Assembly: GCF_026340465.1 (NCBI RefSeq)
Contig: NZ_JAPEPC010000001.1
Coordinates: 3,622,001-3,686,000 of the forward strand
Direction: 5' to 3'
DNA length: 64,000 bases
From: Streptomyces sp. NBC_01306
Lineage (GTDB): Bacteria > Actinomycetota > Actinomycetes > Streptomycetales > Streptomycetaceae
The notes below the pieces were generated by a model. The model searched no databases, was not told where the DNA came from, and saw only the letters and a program-made list of their open reading frames with translations. Every line of letters begins with the position of its first letter. The stretch's first letter is position 1. This document shows positions 53,001 through 59,091 of the stretch, piece by piece. The translations under genes and the position numbers were made by a program.

Positions 53001-54351
53001 GCACGATCACCGCGCACTGGCGGACACCGGGGAACTCCTCGATGGCGTGCTCGATCTCGGCGGGGTCGACACGGAAGCCCCGGACCTTGGTCTGACGGTC
53101 GGACCGGCCGACGAAGACGAGGTTCCCGTCCGGCCGGCGGCGGCACACATCGCCCGTCCGGTACTCCCGCAGCCCCCGGTACGTGACGAAGCTCTGCGCG
53201 GTCTCCGCCGGCCGCCCGAAGTACCCGGCACTCACACCCTTTCCGCCGATGTGGAGTTCGCCCTCGGCCGGGTCGGGCGCCAGCCGCAGTCCGACCTCGC
53301 CGATGGCGGTGCCGATGGGCACGGTGGCTTCGTCCGCGGGCAGTTCGGCCACGCTGGACGCGAGGAAGCAGGTGGCGCCGACGGTCGTCTCGGTCGGCCC
53401 GTAGTGGTTGGCGACCCGCGCGGTGACGCCGTCCTGGAGGAGACTCGCGGCGAGGGACCGGGGCAGTGCCTCGCCGCCGAGGACGAGGGTGTCCAGGGCG
53501 GGGCCGTGCGACGGCCGGCCGGCCAGCAGCGCTGTCAGGTGCGAGGGGGTGGTCTTGAGCACCGACACCCCGGCGTCCCGCAGCGAGCGCCAGAACGCCT
53601 CCGGGTCGCGTGTCCGGTCGTCGGGGACGACATGCACCGATCCGGCGGTCGCCAGCGCGAGCAGCCAGGAGGTGTGACCGAGGTCGGCGGCGAGAGTGGT
53701 GACGTGGGCGAAGCAGGGCGCGTCGGCAGCGGTGAGCCCCAGCCGGTCGCGCAGGGACCGCGCGTAGTGCACGGCGTTGGCGTGGGTGACCGCGACGGCC
53801 TTCGGCTCCCCGCTCGACCCCGAGGTGAAGGACAGGTAGGCGAGGTCGTCGGGTGTCAGAGGGAGGACGACGGGCGGGTCGGCGGGATCGGTCTTGGCGA
53901 GAGTGTCGACGTCGACGAACTCGGTGCGGTACGGCTCGGGGGCACGCAGCCGTGGGGTCGAGGTGAGGACCTGGCGCACCTCGACGGCGTCCAGCCTCCG
54001 GCGTACATCGTCCGGGCTCCACCCCGGATCGACCAGTACGGCGGCGGCTCCCGAGCGCAGGATGCCGTGCAACAGCGCACACACCCGGGTGTCCCGGGCA
54101 CCCAGCAGCGCCACCCGGTCGCCGCGGCCGGTCCCCAGATCGGTGAGGCGGGCCGCGACATGTCCGGCCACGGTGTCGAGGCGGCGGTGGTCGAAGGTGC
54201 GCGTGCCGTCGCTGAGGGCGGGCCGGTCCGGATAGGTCAGGGCGTTGTGCATGAGCAGTTCGGGCAGGGAGCTCGGAGAACTCAGAGGATTCAGAGGACT
54301 CGGGGAACTCAGAGGGCCCGGGGAACTCGGGGAGCGCGTCGCGTCTGTCAT
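50086..54351 (-). CDS. Single-module NRPS-like enzyme: adenylation-PCP-epimerization-thioester reductase
   Basis: 1421 residues. Adenylation domain at about 30-525: LSFTSGSSGEPKAVAVTH, the unusual A4 region TTLAADLGHTSW with Asp, HYGPTETTVG, EYRTGDVCRRRPDGNL, and Lys in FGANGKLDRD. Carrier domain at about 545-610 with phosphopantetheine Ser577 (DLGGDSILAM). Residues about 635-1035 read as an epimerization domain: AQNWFF, HHLVVDGLSWRIL at His757/His758, ETHGRET and TVGWFTAVKW. Reductase at about 1055-1400: LTGATGYLGRHLL from Thr1061, and Tyr1203-x3-Lys1207. There is no condensation or thioesterase domain. Predicted product: a D-configured (or racemised) amino aldehyde or alcohol. The start overlaps the upstream stop by ATGA. 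Confidence 0.88.
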   Translation of the reverse strand: MTDATRSPSSPGPLSSPSPLNPLSSPSSLPELLMHNALTYPDRPALSDGTRTFDHRRLDTVAGHVAARLTDLGTGRGDRVALLGARDTRVCALLHGILRSGAAAVLVDPGWSPDDVRRRLDAVEVRQVLTSTPRLRAPEPYRTEFVDVDTLAKTDPADPPVVLPLTPDDLAYLSFTSGSSGEPKAVAVTHANAVHYARSLRDRLGLTAADAPCFAHVTTLAADLGHTSWLLALATAGSVHVVPDDRTRDPEAFWRSLRDAGVSVLKTTPSHLTALLAGRPSHGPALDTLVLGGEALPRSLAASLLQDGVTARVANHYGPTETTVGATCFLASSVAELPADEATVPIGTAIGEVGLRLAPDPAEGELHIGGKGVSAGYFGRPAETAQSFVTYRGLREYRTGDVCRRRPDGNLVFVGRSDRQTKVRGFRVDPAEIEHAIEEFPGVRQCAVIVRANPAGSQLVAAVRLTGHRDEDEALAALRSHLCDRLPDHSVPQPILAVPDLPFGANGKLDRDRLSSLVSGLIQSRARTAHPGPATPAGDTDRATASLAHTIAKLWADALGLPLVDQHADVLDLGGDSILAMRTIAALRRRGHRVAFEDFYENPTPARLAAAAAGSARCLPRPRSDATAERGRLAPAQNWFFRQPIDAPRHWNQSVLLRCRVRVDAGALSAAVRAVLHRHAALRRTLGPGGPGRTRPGDDVDAVSHSRLRATDSVPETVGAVCTELHRSLDPEAGRLLRVHLFSGGPGMDDRLALLAHHLVVDGLSWRILLDDLATAYRAALSGRPAALPPTADFYAWAAATPPTTAVHPPVAPRLPVDEATGGTEPAALTWCLDERATGRLVERHGRAQHLEAVLLSAFADATLAWSGQRRLGVEVETHGRETGSDDGQYLETVGWFTAVKWLAIDAAHGARRVPDVEDLVRRAPQLPMDVEGVRPEAGFNFLGTFRLPEDPSLGWSVADEQAGAARCPSGDSLYRLRLTARITDGRLVTDLVYAWPQLAHDSAERIFTAFSHAVAGAAGTGAPPHVRATVSPSGQLLHRGAEPSRGGWRVVREPAPVLLTGATGYLGRHLLTELAGRGARVTCLVRGSSDADAARRLGGADVVAGDITQEGLGLSPAGLAQARTARVVVHAAADVRLVAAPAELERTNNGAVRRLLDWVDAHAPGARLHHISTLAVAGSVEGPVRRFSEADLHIGQSFRTPYEKVKFGAEETVRAWAASGRQAYIHRSGHIAAHSGTGAFQDNIAANRIYQTVRGYVLAGAAPSRPSTTFEFSHVDTVAEGIAAIATYPYAAPGVYHVESPHTVTHDDLVTWMTRHGYPVRLTDDATFATALARAERHHADMAGIASAWSQLADRNVVVDSAWTNAVLDRLGVRFAEPTARWWSAALSWAAGVGFLPAAAASPDGTGPLAGAPCSSPGRP

Positions 54352-54941
54352 GTTCGTCGACCTCCGGGTGTGGCGTTCGGTGTGCTGCCGCTCACGGAGT
54401 CCGGGGCGCCCGGGGCGGGATCACCGGCGATGTAGACGGTCAGCCCTTCCGTCAGTGACAGCCGCCCGGACAGTTCCCAGGCGAGCAGACGGTGCAGCCC
54501 GTCGAGGTGGACGAGGCCTCCGTCGGTGGGGAGGTCCGCGTAGTGGTCGTGCGTCACCGGGCTGGTGCTCAGGTAGACGGAGGTGAAGGGGGAGTCGCGG
54601 AACTGGGTGATCTTCGCCGTGCAGTCGGGGTTGGCGGCGGCCAGCTCCGCCGCACGCGAGCGCAGCAGGTCCGCGGCCCGGCCGACCGTCCGCCCGGTGC
54701 GGGGTACGAGTTCGAACCCACCGCCCTCACTCAGGTGCCAGGGCAGCATCACTTCGCGGAATTCGGCGCGGGACAGCCGTGCCTTCGACCAGGTGCTGAA
54801 GAGCTTGTCGGCCAGGAACAGGACATTTTCGGCGTCCTGATTGGTGTTGTTCCCGTGGTCGCGCGCCACGGGATGGTCCTGGCGGAAGGCGGTGAGTACC
54901 GCGTCGAAGGTGACCGGGCTCATGATCTCCATCAGTGCCAC
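54348..54941 (-). CDS. Protein of unknown function with a ParB-like DGxHR motif
   Basis: 197 residues. I cannot name a family with confidence. The N-terminus MEIMSPVTFDAVLTAFRQDH and HGNNTNQDAENVLFLADKLF looks helical and charged; the middle has LPWHLSEGGGFELVPRTGRT; and a striking segment LVHLDGLHRLLAWELSG follows STSPVTHDHYADLP. The D-G-x-H-R-x-x-A pattern resembles the catalytic/phosphate loop of ParB/sulfiredoxin-fold enzymes (ParB, SbnI-type serine kinase). The last ~25 residues are disordered. It overlaps the NRPS start (ATGA) and lies 6 bases after PhyH, so it belongs to the pathway. It could be a small-molecule kinase or a partner protein; both are inference. Confidence 0.65.
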   Translation of the reverse strand: MALMEIMSPVTFDAVLTAFRQDHPVARDHGNNTNQDAENVLFLADKLFSTWSKARLSRAEFREVMLPWHLSEGGGFELVPRTGRTVGRAADLLRSRAAELAAANPDCTAKITQFRDSPFTSVYLSTSPVTHDHYADLPTDGGLVHLDGLHRLLAWELSGRLSLTEGLTVYIAGDPAPGAPDSVSGSTPNATPGGRRT

Positions 54942-54947
54942 TCCTTC

Positions 54948-55766
54948 TCACGCGGACCGGGCGTATTCGGTGAAATGCCGTTCCGCGAACAGCTCGGGCC
55001 ACCGCCCGCCGTCGAGGCCGAGGGCCCGGGCCGTGGCGAGCATGTGCCGCCAGTACGGCTTCACCGGCCGCCAGCGCGCCCCGGTCTGGCAGTAACACGC
55101 GTCGACGAAGTAGCGGGGCGCGGTGCCGGGCGGGCTGGGTGCGGGTCTGCGGGCATGTACCAGGGCGGAGTTGACCAGTACGGTCGAGCCGGGCGGCAAG
55201 GAGTCGATCACCACCTCGCCGGGCAGTTCGGCAGTGCCGAGGTGGGCGAGCGCGGACTTGCTCCAGGGCTCGCGATGGGAGCCGGGCATGATCGTGAGGC
55301 TGCCGATCGTGCCGTCGAGGCCCCCGAGGTAGTGCAGCGCGTGCACCATCAACAGCTTGGGGTCGTCCAGGTCGTTCGACTCGCAGTCGTGGTGCCACGG
55401 TTTGCCGGGGATACCGGGACCGTGCCGGTCGCTGTGCAGATGGTGAAAGGCGAACGGCGTGTCCATGAGTTCCGCGATCAACTGCAACAGCGGCTCGTGG
55501 GTGAGGAGTTCACCGTGTGCGGGCAGCTCCAGTTCCATCACGGGCGGCGGGAGGCCGGGGCCGGGGTCGCTACAGGCCGCTATGGAACGTGAACGCAGTC
55601 CGTCGTCCACCCAGCGGTCCACTTCGGGCGTGAGCCGGTCCTGTAACGATGGGGGTATGAGGCCGGGTAGGACGATGTACCCCGAGTCTGCAAATTGCTC
55701 GCGCTGTGCCGACAGCTTCCCGTTGCCTTCGAAAGAGAGCGGCATCTGGACTCTTATTCCTTTCAT
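54948..55766 (-). CDS. Phytanoyl-CoA dioxygenase (PhyH) family Fe(II)/2OG oxygenase, TTA codon
   Basis: 272 residues. Opening QREQFADSGYIVLPGLIPPS is the PhyH N-terminal signature; the metal motif His125-x-Asp127 lies in PWHHDCESND; distal His204 and Arg in SALVHARRPAP. TIMPGSHREPW is typical of the family. The Asp is present, so it should hydroxylate, unlike SyrB2-type halogenases, where that residue is Ala or Gly. Codon 41 (55644-55646 on the plus strand) is TTA, the bldA-dependent leucine codon. ATG 55766 has AAGGG 4 bases before it; ATG 55745 is an alternative. First gene of the operon. Confidence 0.85.
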   Translation of the reverse strand: MKGIRVQMPLSFEGNGKLSAQREQFADSGYIVLPGLIPPSLQDRLTPEVDRWVDDGLRSRSIAACSDPGPGLPPPVMELELPAHGELLTHEPLLQLIAELMDTPFAFHHLHSDRHGPGIPGKPWHHDCESNDLDDPKLLMVHALHYLGGLDGTIGSLTIMPGSHREPWSKSALAHLGTAELPGEVVIDSLPPGSTVLVNSALVHARRPAPSPPGTAPRYFVDACYCQTGARWRPVKPYWRHMLATARALGLDGGRWPELFAERHFTEYARSA

Positions 55767-56505
55767 GACCCTTATTGACAACTCGAACGTAAATGCATTT
55801 ACCGTCAAGTTGGTTCGAACGGACCGCAGTCGACTCCATGGCGGGGGAGTCGGTTCTGCGGGAATGCGGAATTCCCGGCTCCCTTCCATGGCGTAGCCCG
55901 ACGAATGGGGACCTGTCGAGTGGTGAAGAAGGAGGGGCGAAGAAGCCGCGGCCGTGGTCTGCGCCGCAGGGCACCCTTGGCTTGAACGCTCAGCGCCGGG
56001 GGGCGGGATCAGCAGCACGGGCTGCGCAGGCGATGGGCGGCAGGGCTTGAACGAACCTCCGTGACCAGCACGTTCGCGGAGCGGTGCATGTGCCGTCGGC
56101 GGCCGTTGCGTGTCCGGGCTTCACTCCGCCGAGGACGTCACGGAGATTCCCCCGGCGTTCCTCAGCCGTCGTCGGCGGCGCAGGCACAGCGAACCACACC
56201 CTTCCCGGGCTCGTACGGTCGGAACAGCCCCACGAACGCAGCGTAATCAGGCCCATTCCTTGGGTAGTTGCGATCGCAAGAAACGGCCGAAATCCCTTGA
56301 GTGAGTCCGAAATCAGCCGGTTTAATGCAGGTGCAGGCGGGAGAGCCCGCACGGCTGCGGCATGAGTGACGCCTTATCCGGGCCCGCCGAATACGTGACC
56401 GCAGGCCCCGGGGCGGGAAGCGCGGGGCTGAGCCGGCCCGGCGCCCTGCCCGAACAGGAGTGGTGCGATCCGGTGCCGCACAGCGGTGCGGGACGTGCCG
56501 CACGC
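55767..56505. other. Long intergenic region upstream of the biosynthetic operon
   Basis: About 740 bases between the operon start and the tRNA-Ser terminator. Open frames here (for example 55990-56352 minus) have Arg/Ala/Pro-rich, non-protein-like translations and no ribosome sites. Base composition is patchy: AT-richer pieces at 55755-55815 and 56240-56330 (with CGATCG and a CCGGTTTAATGCAGG stretch) lie within GC-rich DNA. Possibly a remnant of rearranged or transferred DNA; I see no intact gene. Confidence 0.5.
55789..55808 (-). promoter_or_regulatory. Palindrome GTAAATGCATTTAC beside a TTGACG box before PhyH
   Basis: A perfect 14-base palindrome at 55789-55802, strikingly AT-rich for this genome, abuts TTGACG (minus strand, 55803-55808). 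A -35 box followed at once by a symmetric operator, 23-42 bases before ATG 55766, is a typical repressor-controlled promoter. No regulator gene accompanies the cluster. Confidence 0.6.
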
Positions 56506-56546
56506 AAAACACCCCCCTGACTACGTTTCCGCAGATCAGGAGGGTG
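56506..56546 (-). terminator. Terminator after tRNA-Ser(CGA)
   Basis: On the minus strand, CACCCTCCTGA pairs with TCAGGGGGGTG (one mismatch) followed by TTTT; arms at 56536-56546 and 56510-56520. Confidence 0.8.
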
Positions 56547-56552
56547 TGAGAG

Positions 56553-56637
56553 CGGTAGCGGAGGGATTTGAACCCTCGGTGAGTTTCCCCACACTCGCTT
56601 TCGAGGCGAGCTCCTTCGGCCGCTCGGACACGCTACC
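56553..56637 (-). tRNA. tRNA-Ser (anticodon CGA)
   Basis: Minus-strand class II tRNA. Acceptor GGTAGCG (56637-56631) pairs with CGCTACC (56560-56554), discriminator G. Anticodon stem CTCGC/GCGAG, loop CTCGAAA, anticodon CGA (plus-strand 56601-56603). It has a long variable arm; CCA is not encoded. Its 3' end faces the accessory operon. Confidence 0.95.
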
Positions 56638-56706
56638 GAGAGAGAGCTTAGCCCAAGGTCGGCCGTGGTCAGAAATCGGCCTTCGGGAAGGGGGCCGGCG
56701 GGGCCG

Positions 56707-57171
56707 TCATCGGTCGCGGAAGAAGGACGTCAGCTGGTCCGCGCACTCCTCCGCGAGCACCCCGACGATCACTTCGGGGCGGTGGTTGAGCCTGCGGTCC
56801 CGTACGACGTCCCAGAGCGAGCCCGCCGCTCCCGCCTTCTCGTCGGGCGCGCCGAAGACGACCCGGTCCACCCGGGACTGGACGATCGCGCCCGCGCACA
56901 TCGTGCAGGGCTCCAGTGTCACGACGAGCGTGCAGCCGGTCAGCCGCCACTCGCCGAGCGACGCTGCGGCCCGGCGGACCGCCAGGATCTCGGCGTGTGC
57001 CGTCGGGTCGCCCGTCGCCTCACGTTCGTTGTGGCCCGCCGCGAGCGGCGTGCCGTCCGGGGCCAGCACGACGGCGCCGACCGGCACATCGCCGGCCACC
57101 GCCGCCTGCGCGGCCTCGGCCAGGGCCAGCCGCATCGGCGCGGCCCAGGGATCACGTAGGGGATCGGTCAT
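56707..57171 (-). CDS. tadA: tRNA(adenine34) deaminase TadA
   Basis: 154 residues. Cytidine-deaminase fold zinc enzyme converting A34 to inosine in tRNA-Arg(ACG). Zinc and proton-shuttle motif DPTAHAEILAVRRAA (His-Ala-Glu) and second motif TLEPCTMCAGAI (PCxxC) are intact, with the TadA-type C-terminal helix DQLTSFFRDR. ATG 57171. Followed on the same strand order by its associated protein gene upstream; the substrate tRNA-Arg(ACG) is encoded at 22121-22193. An essential gene in most bacteria. Confidence 0.92.
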   Translation of the reverse strand: MTDPLRDPWAAPMRLALAEAAQAAVAGDVPVGAVVLAPDGTPLAAGHNEREATGDPTAHAEILAVRRAAASLGEWRLTGCTLVVTLEPCTMCAGAIVQSRVDRVVFGAPDEKAGAAGSLWDVVRDRRLNHRPEVIVGVLAEECADQLTSFFRDR

Positions 57172-57248
57172 CTGCTCGTCTGTTCGGTGGTGTGCCCGAT
57201 GCCGTGTACCGGCAGCGGTGTGTCCGGCCGTCGGGCACCTGGGGTAGG

Positions 57249-57776
57249 TCAGCGGACGGTTTCCAGGACCTCGGCGGCGCCCAGTGCGTCGGCGATGTCT
57301 GCCAGTGCGTCGGTGCCGAGTGTCAGGAGCTCCTTCTCCGTCACGCCGAGGTCGGCGAGGATCGTGATGTCCCCGAGCGGTCCCGGCGGTACGGCTTCGC
57401 TCTCGTCGGCCGGGTCGTCCCCGTCCTCCTCCAGCTCACCGTCCTCCGTACCGTCGAGATCGACAAGTTCTTCCAGGGCGTCCGGGTCCTGCGGGTCCCG
57501 GCCCATCAGCTCGTCGGTGAGCAGGATCTCTCCGTACGAGGAACGGCTTGCGGCTGCGGCGTCCGAGACGTAGATCCGTGGATCGTCCTCGCCGTCGACC
57601 CGGACGACGCCGAACCAGGCGCCCTCCTGTTCGATGAAGACGAGGACGGTGTCCTCGTCCCCGGAGGCTTCCCGGGCGAGATCGGTCAGATCACTGAGGG
57701 TTTCCACATCGTCGAGCTCCGTGTCGCTCGCTTCCCACCCGTCTTCGGTGCGCGCGAGCAGTGCGGCGAAGTACAC
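57249..57776 (-). CDS. tRNA adenosine deaminase-associated protein
   Basis: 175 residues, very acidic. Conserved actinobacterial neighbour of tadA: YFAALLARTEDGWEASDTEL, WFGVVRVDGEDDPRIYVSDA, SYGEILLTDELMGRDP, an Asp/Glu-rich linker, then GDITILADLGVTEKELLTLG and DALADIADALGAAEVLE. Its biochemical role is unknown; the name reflects gene linkage. GTG start at 57776. The gap of 77 bases to tadA suggests an operon. Confidence 0.88.
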   Translation of the reverse strand: MYFAALLARTEDGWEASDTELDDVETLSDLTDLAREASGDEDTVLVFIEQEGAWFGVVRVDGEDDPRIYVSDAAAASRSSYGEILLTDELMGRDPQDPDALEELVDLDGTEDGELEEDGDDPADESEAVPPGPLGDITILADLGVTEKELLTLGTDALADIADALGAAEVLETVR

Positions 57777-57928
57777 CGTGACTCTCCCACTGGTCTTAGG
57801 GGTGCCTGTCGAAGGGGGCGCTGTGCGCCGCCCAGTGGGAATCGTGGCAGAAACATGGCGTTCGCGAGAGGTCTTCGGGCTCAGGTCTGCGTGTTGCTTC
57901 CCGCAGCCGGTAAAACCTTGGTAGCCCG

Positions 57929-58270
57929 CTACCAGCGGAACGTACGCATACGCATGGCCTGTCGCAGCCTGGCGACCTTGGCGCGCCTGGGCTGCACACG
58001 GTCGCGCAGTTCCTTGGCCTCGTTCAGCTCACGGAGAAACTGCGCCCGGCGCCTCCGCCGGTCGGCGGCACTCTCCTGGTCGTCGGTGTCGCCCGCGCCG
58101 CCGGGCCCGCTCGCGGCGCCCGGCTCGTACGCGGGCGCGTGCTCCGGCTCGTACGCGGGCGTGTACTCCGGCCGGTTCTCCGCCTCGTACGCGGACCGGC
58201 TCGCCGGCTCGTCGCCGGCCTTGCTGCGGGCCGCGTTCGCCGGCTCGGACTCCCGCTCGGACTCGGGCAT
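57929..58270 (-). CDS. Small basic/acidic hypothetical protein
   Basis: 113 residues. An acidic, probably disordered N-terminal half with EYTPAYEPEHAPAYEP pseudo-repeats (periodic TACGAGCCG codons), then a conserved-looking basic helical C-terminus (RRRRAQFLRELNEAKELRDRV, QPRRAKVARLRQAMRMR). Function unknown; nucleic-acid binding is possible from charge. ATG 58270 is used; two GTG codons just upstream overlap the GGAGG site. Divergent from upp, with 92 bases between starts. Confidence 0.7.
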   Translation of the reverse strand: MPESERESEPANAARSKAGDEPASRSAYEAENRPEYTPAYEPEHAPAYEPGAASGPGGAGDTDDQESAADRRRRRAQFLRELNEAKELRDRVQPRRAKVARLRQAMRMRTFRW

Positions 58271-58362
58271 CGGCCACACCACCTCCGTACCGGCCCACCT
58301 TCCCCCCGACCGGCGTGTTGATGCCAGCGCGGGCCGGTCCGGGGCCCGGTTACGGTTGTCGT

Positions 58363-58998
58363 ATGCGTATCCACGTCGTCGACCACCCGCTGGTGGCGCA
58401 CAAACTCACCACGCTGCGCGACAAGCGCACCGACTCCGCCACCTTCCGGCGCCTCGCCGACGAGCTGGTCACCCTGCTCGCGTACGAAGCCACGCGCGAT
58501 GTGCGCACCGAGCAGGTCGGCATCGACACCCCGGTGACGGCGACCACCGGCGTGAAGCTGTCGTACCCGCGCCCCCTGGTCGTGCCGATCCTGCGGGCGG
58601 GGCTCGGCATGCTCGAAGGAATGGTGCGGCTGCTGCCGACCGCCGAAGTGGGCTTCCTGGGCATGGTCCGTGACGAGGAGACGCTGAAGGCGTCCACCTA
58701 CGCGTCGCGGATGCCCGACGACCTCTCGGGGCGTCAGGTGTACGTCCTGGACCCGATGCTGGCCACCGGCGGCACGCTGGTCGCCGCGATCCGCGAGCTG
58801 ATCGCGCGCGGCGCCGACGACGTCACGGCCGTCGTGCTCCTCGCCGCGCCCGAGGGCGTCGAGGTCATGGAGAGCGAGCTGGCGGGCACCCCGGTCACGG
58901 TGGTCACCGCCTCCGTCGACGAGCGGCTCAACGAGCAGGGCTACATCGTGCCGGGGCTCGGCGACGCGGGTGACCGGATGTACGGGTCGGCCGAGTAG
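58363..58998 (+). CDS. upp: Uracil phosphoribosyltransferase
   Basis: 211 residues, full length. Salvages uracil to UMP with PRPP. N-terminal RIHVVDHPLVAHKLTTLRDK, LRAGLGMLEGMVRLLP, the PRPP loop VYVLDPMLATGGTLVAA and the uracil-binding C-terminus GYIVPGLGDAGDRMYG are all standard. TACGGT at 58351-58356 is 6 bases before the ATG with no Shine-Dalgarno, so the mRNA is probably leaderless. An upstream in-frame start is ignored for that reason. Confidence 0.95.
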   Translation: MRIHVVDHPLVAHKLTTLRDKRTDSATFRRLADELVTLLAYEATRDVRTEQVGIDTPVTATTGVKLSYPRPLVVPILRAGLGMLEGMVRLLPTAEVGFLGMVRDEETLKASTYASRMPDDLSGRQVYVLDPMLATGGTLVAAIRELIARGADDVTAVVLLAAPEGVEVMESELAGTPVTVVTASVDERLNEQGYIVPGLGDAGDRMYGSAE

Positions 58999-59091
58999 CC
59001 GAGCGGGGAGGACGCCGGGGCTCCGGCCCCGGCCCCGGCTTCGGCTCCGTCCCCGGCTCGGGGGCGGGCCGGCGGTGCTGCTCCGCGAACG

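Larger units (their letters stand above)
46308..55766 (-). other. Putative seven-gene biosynthetic operon (A-PCP-E-R NRPS-like)
   Basis: Seven same-strand genes transcribed right to left with gaps of -4, 4, 6, 35 and 53 bases: PhyH dioxygenase, DGLHR protein, NRPS-like enzyme, aminotransferase, TauD dioxygenase, SDR, methyltransferase. An AT-rich palindrome next to a TTGACG box lies before the first gene, whose coding sequence contains a TTA codon. No transporter, regulator, thioesterase or condensation domain is included. The neighbours on both sides are housekeeping or developmental genes. The product is unknown; see the individual genes. Confidence 0.75.

Noticed and set aside
50086..54351. 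Middle domain of the NRPS-like enzyme as a condensation domain
   Set aside because: HHLVVDGLSWRIL, ETHGRET and TVGWFT are epimerization-type motifs, and the domain follows the carrier protein as E domains do.
50332..54435. Very long plus-strand open frame (>1300 codons) opposite the NRPS-like gene
   Set aside because: It is the GC-skewed shadow of the NRPS frame: its translation is Arg/Gly/Val/His-rich without motifs, while the minus strand has complete A, PCP, E and R signatures.
54948..55766. PhyH protein as a non-haem iron halogenase
   Set aside because: The metal motif is H-x-D (His125, Asp127); halogenases replace the Asp by Ala or Gly, so hydroxylation is more likely.
55990..56352. 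Minus-strand 120-codon frame upstream of the biosynthetic operon
   Set aside because: No ribosome site, Arg/Ala/Pro composition typical of random high-GC frames, and no recognisable domain.
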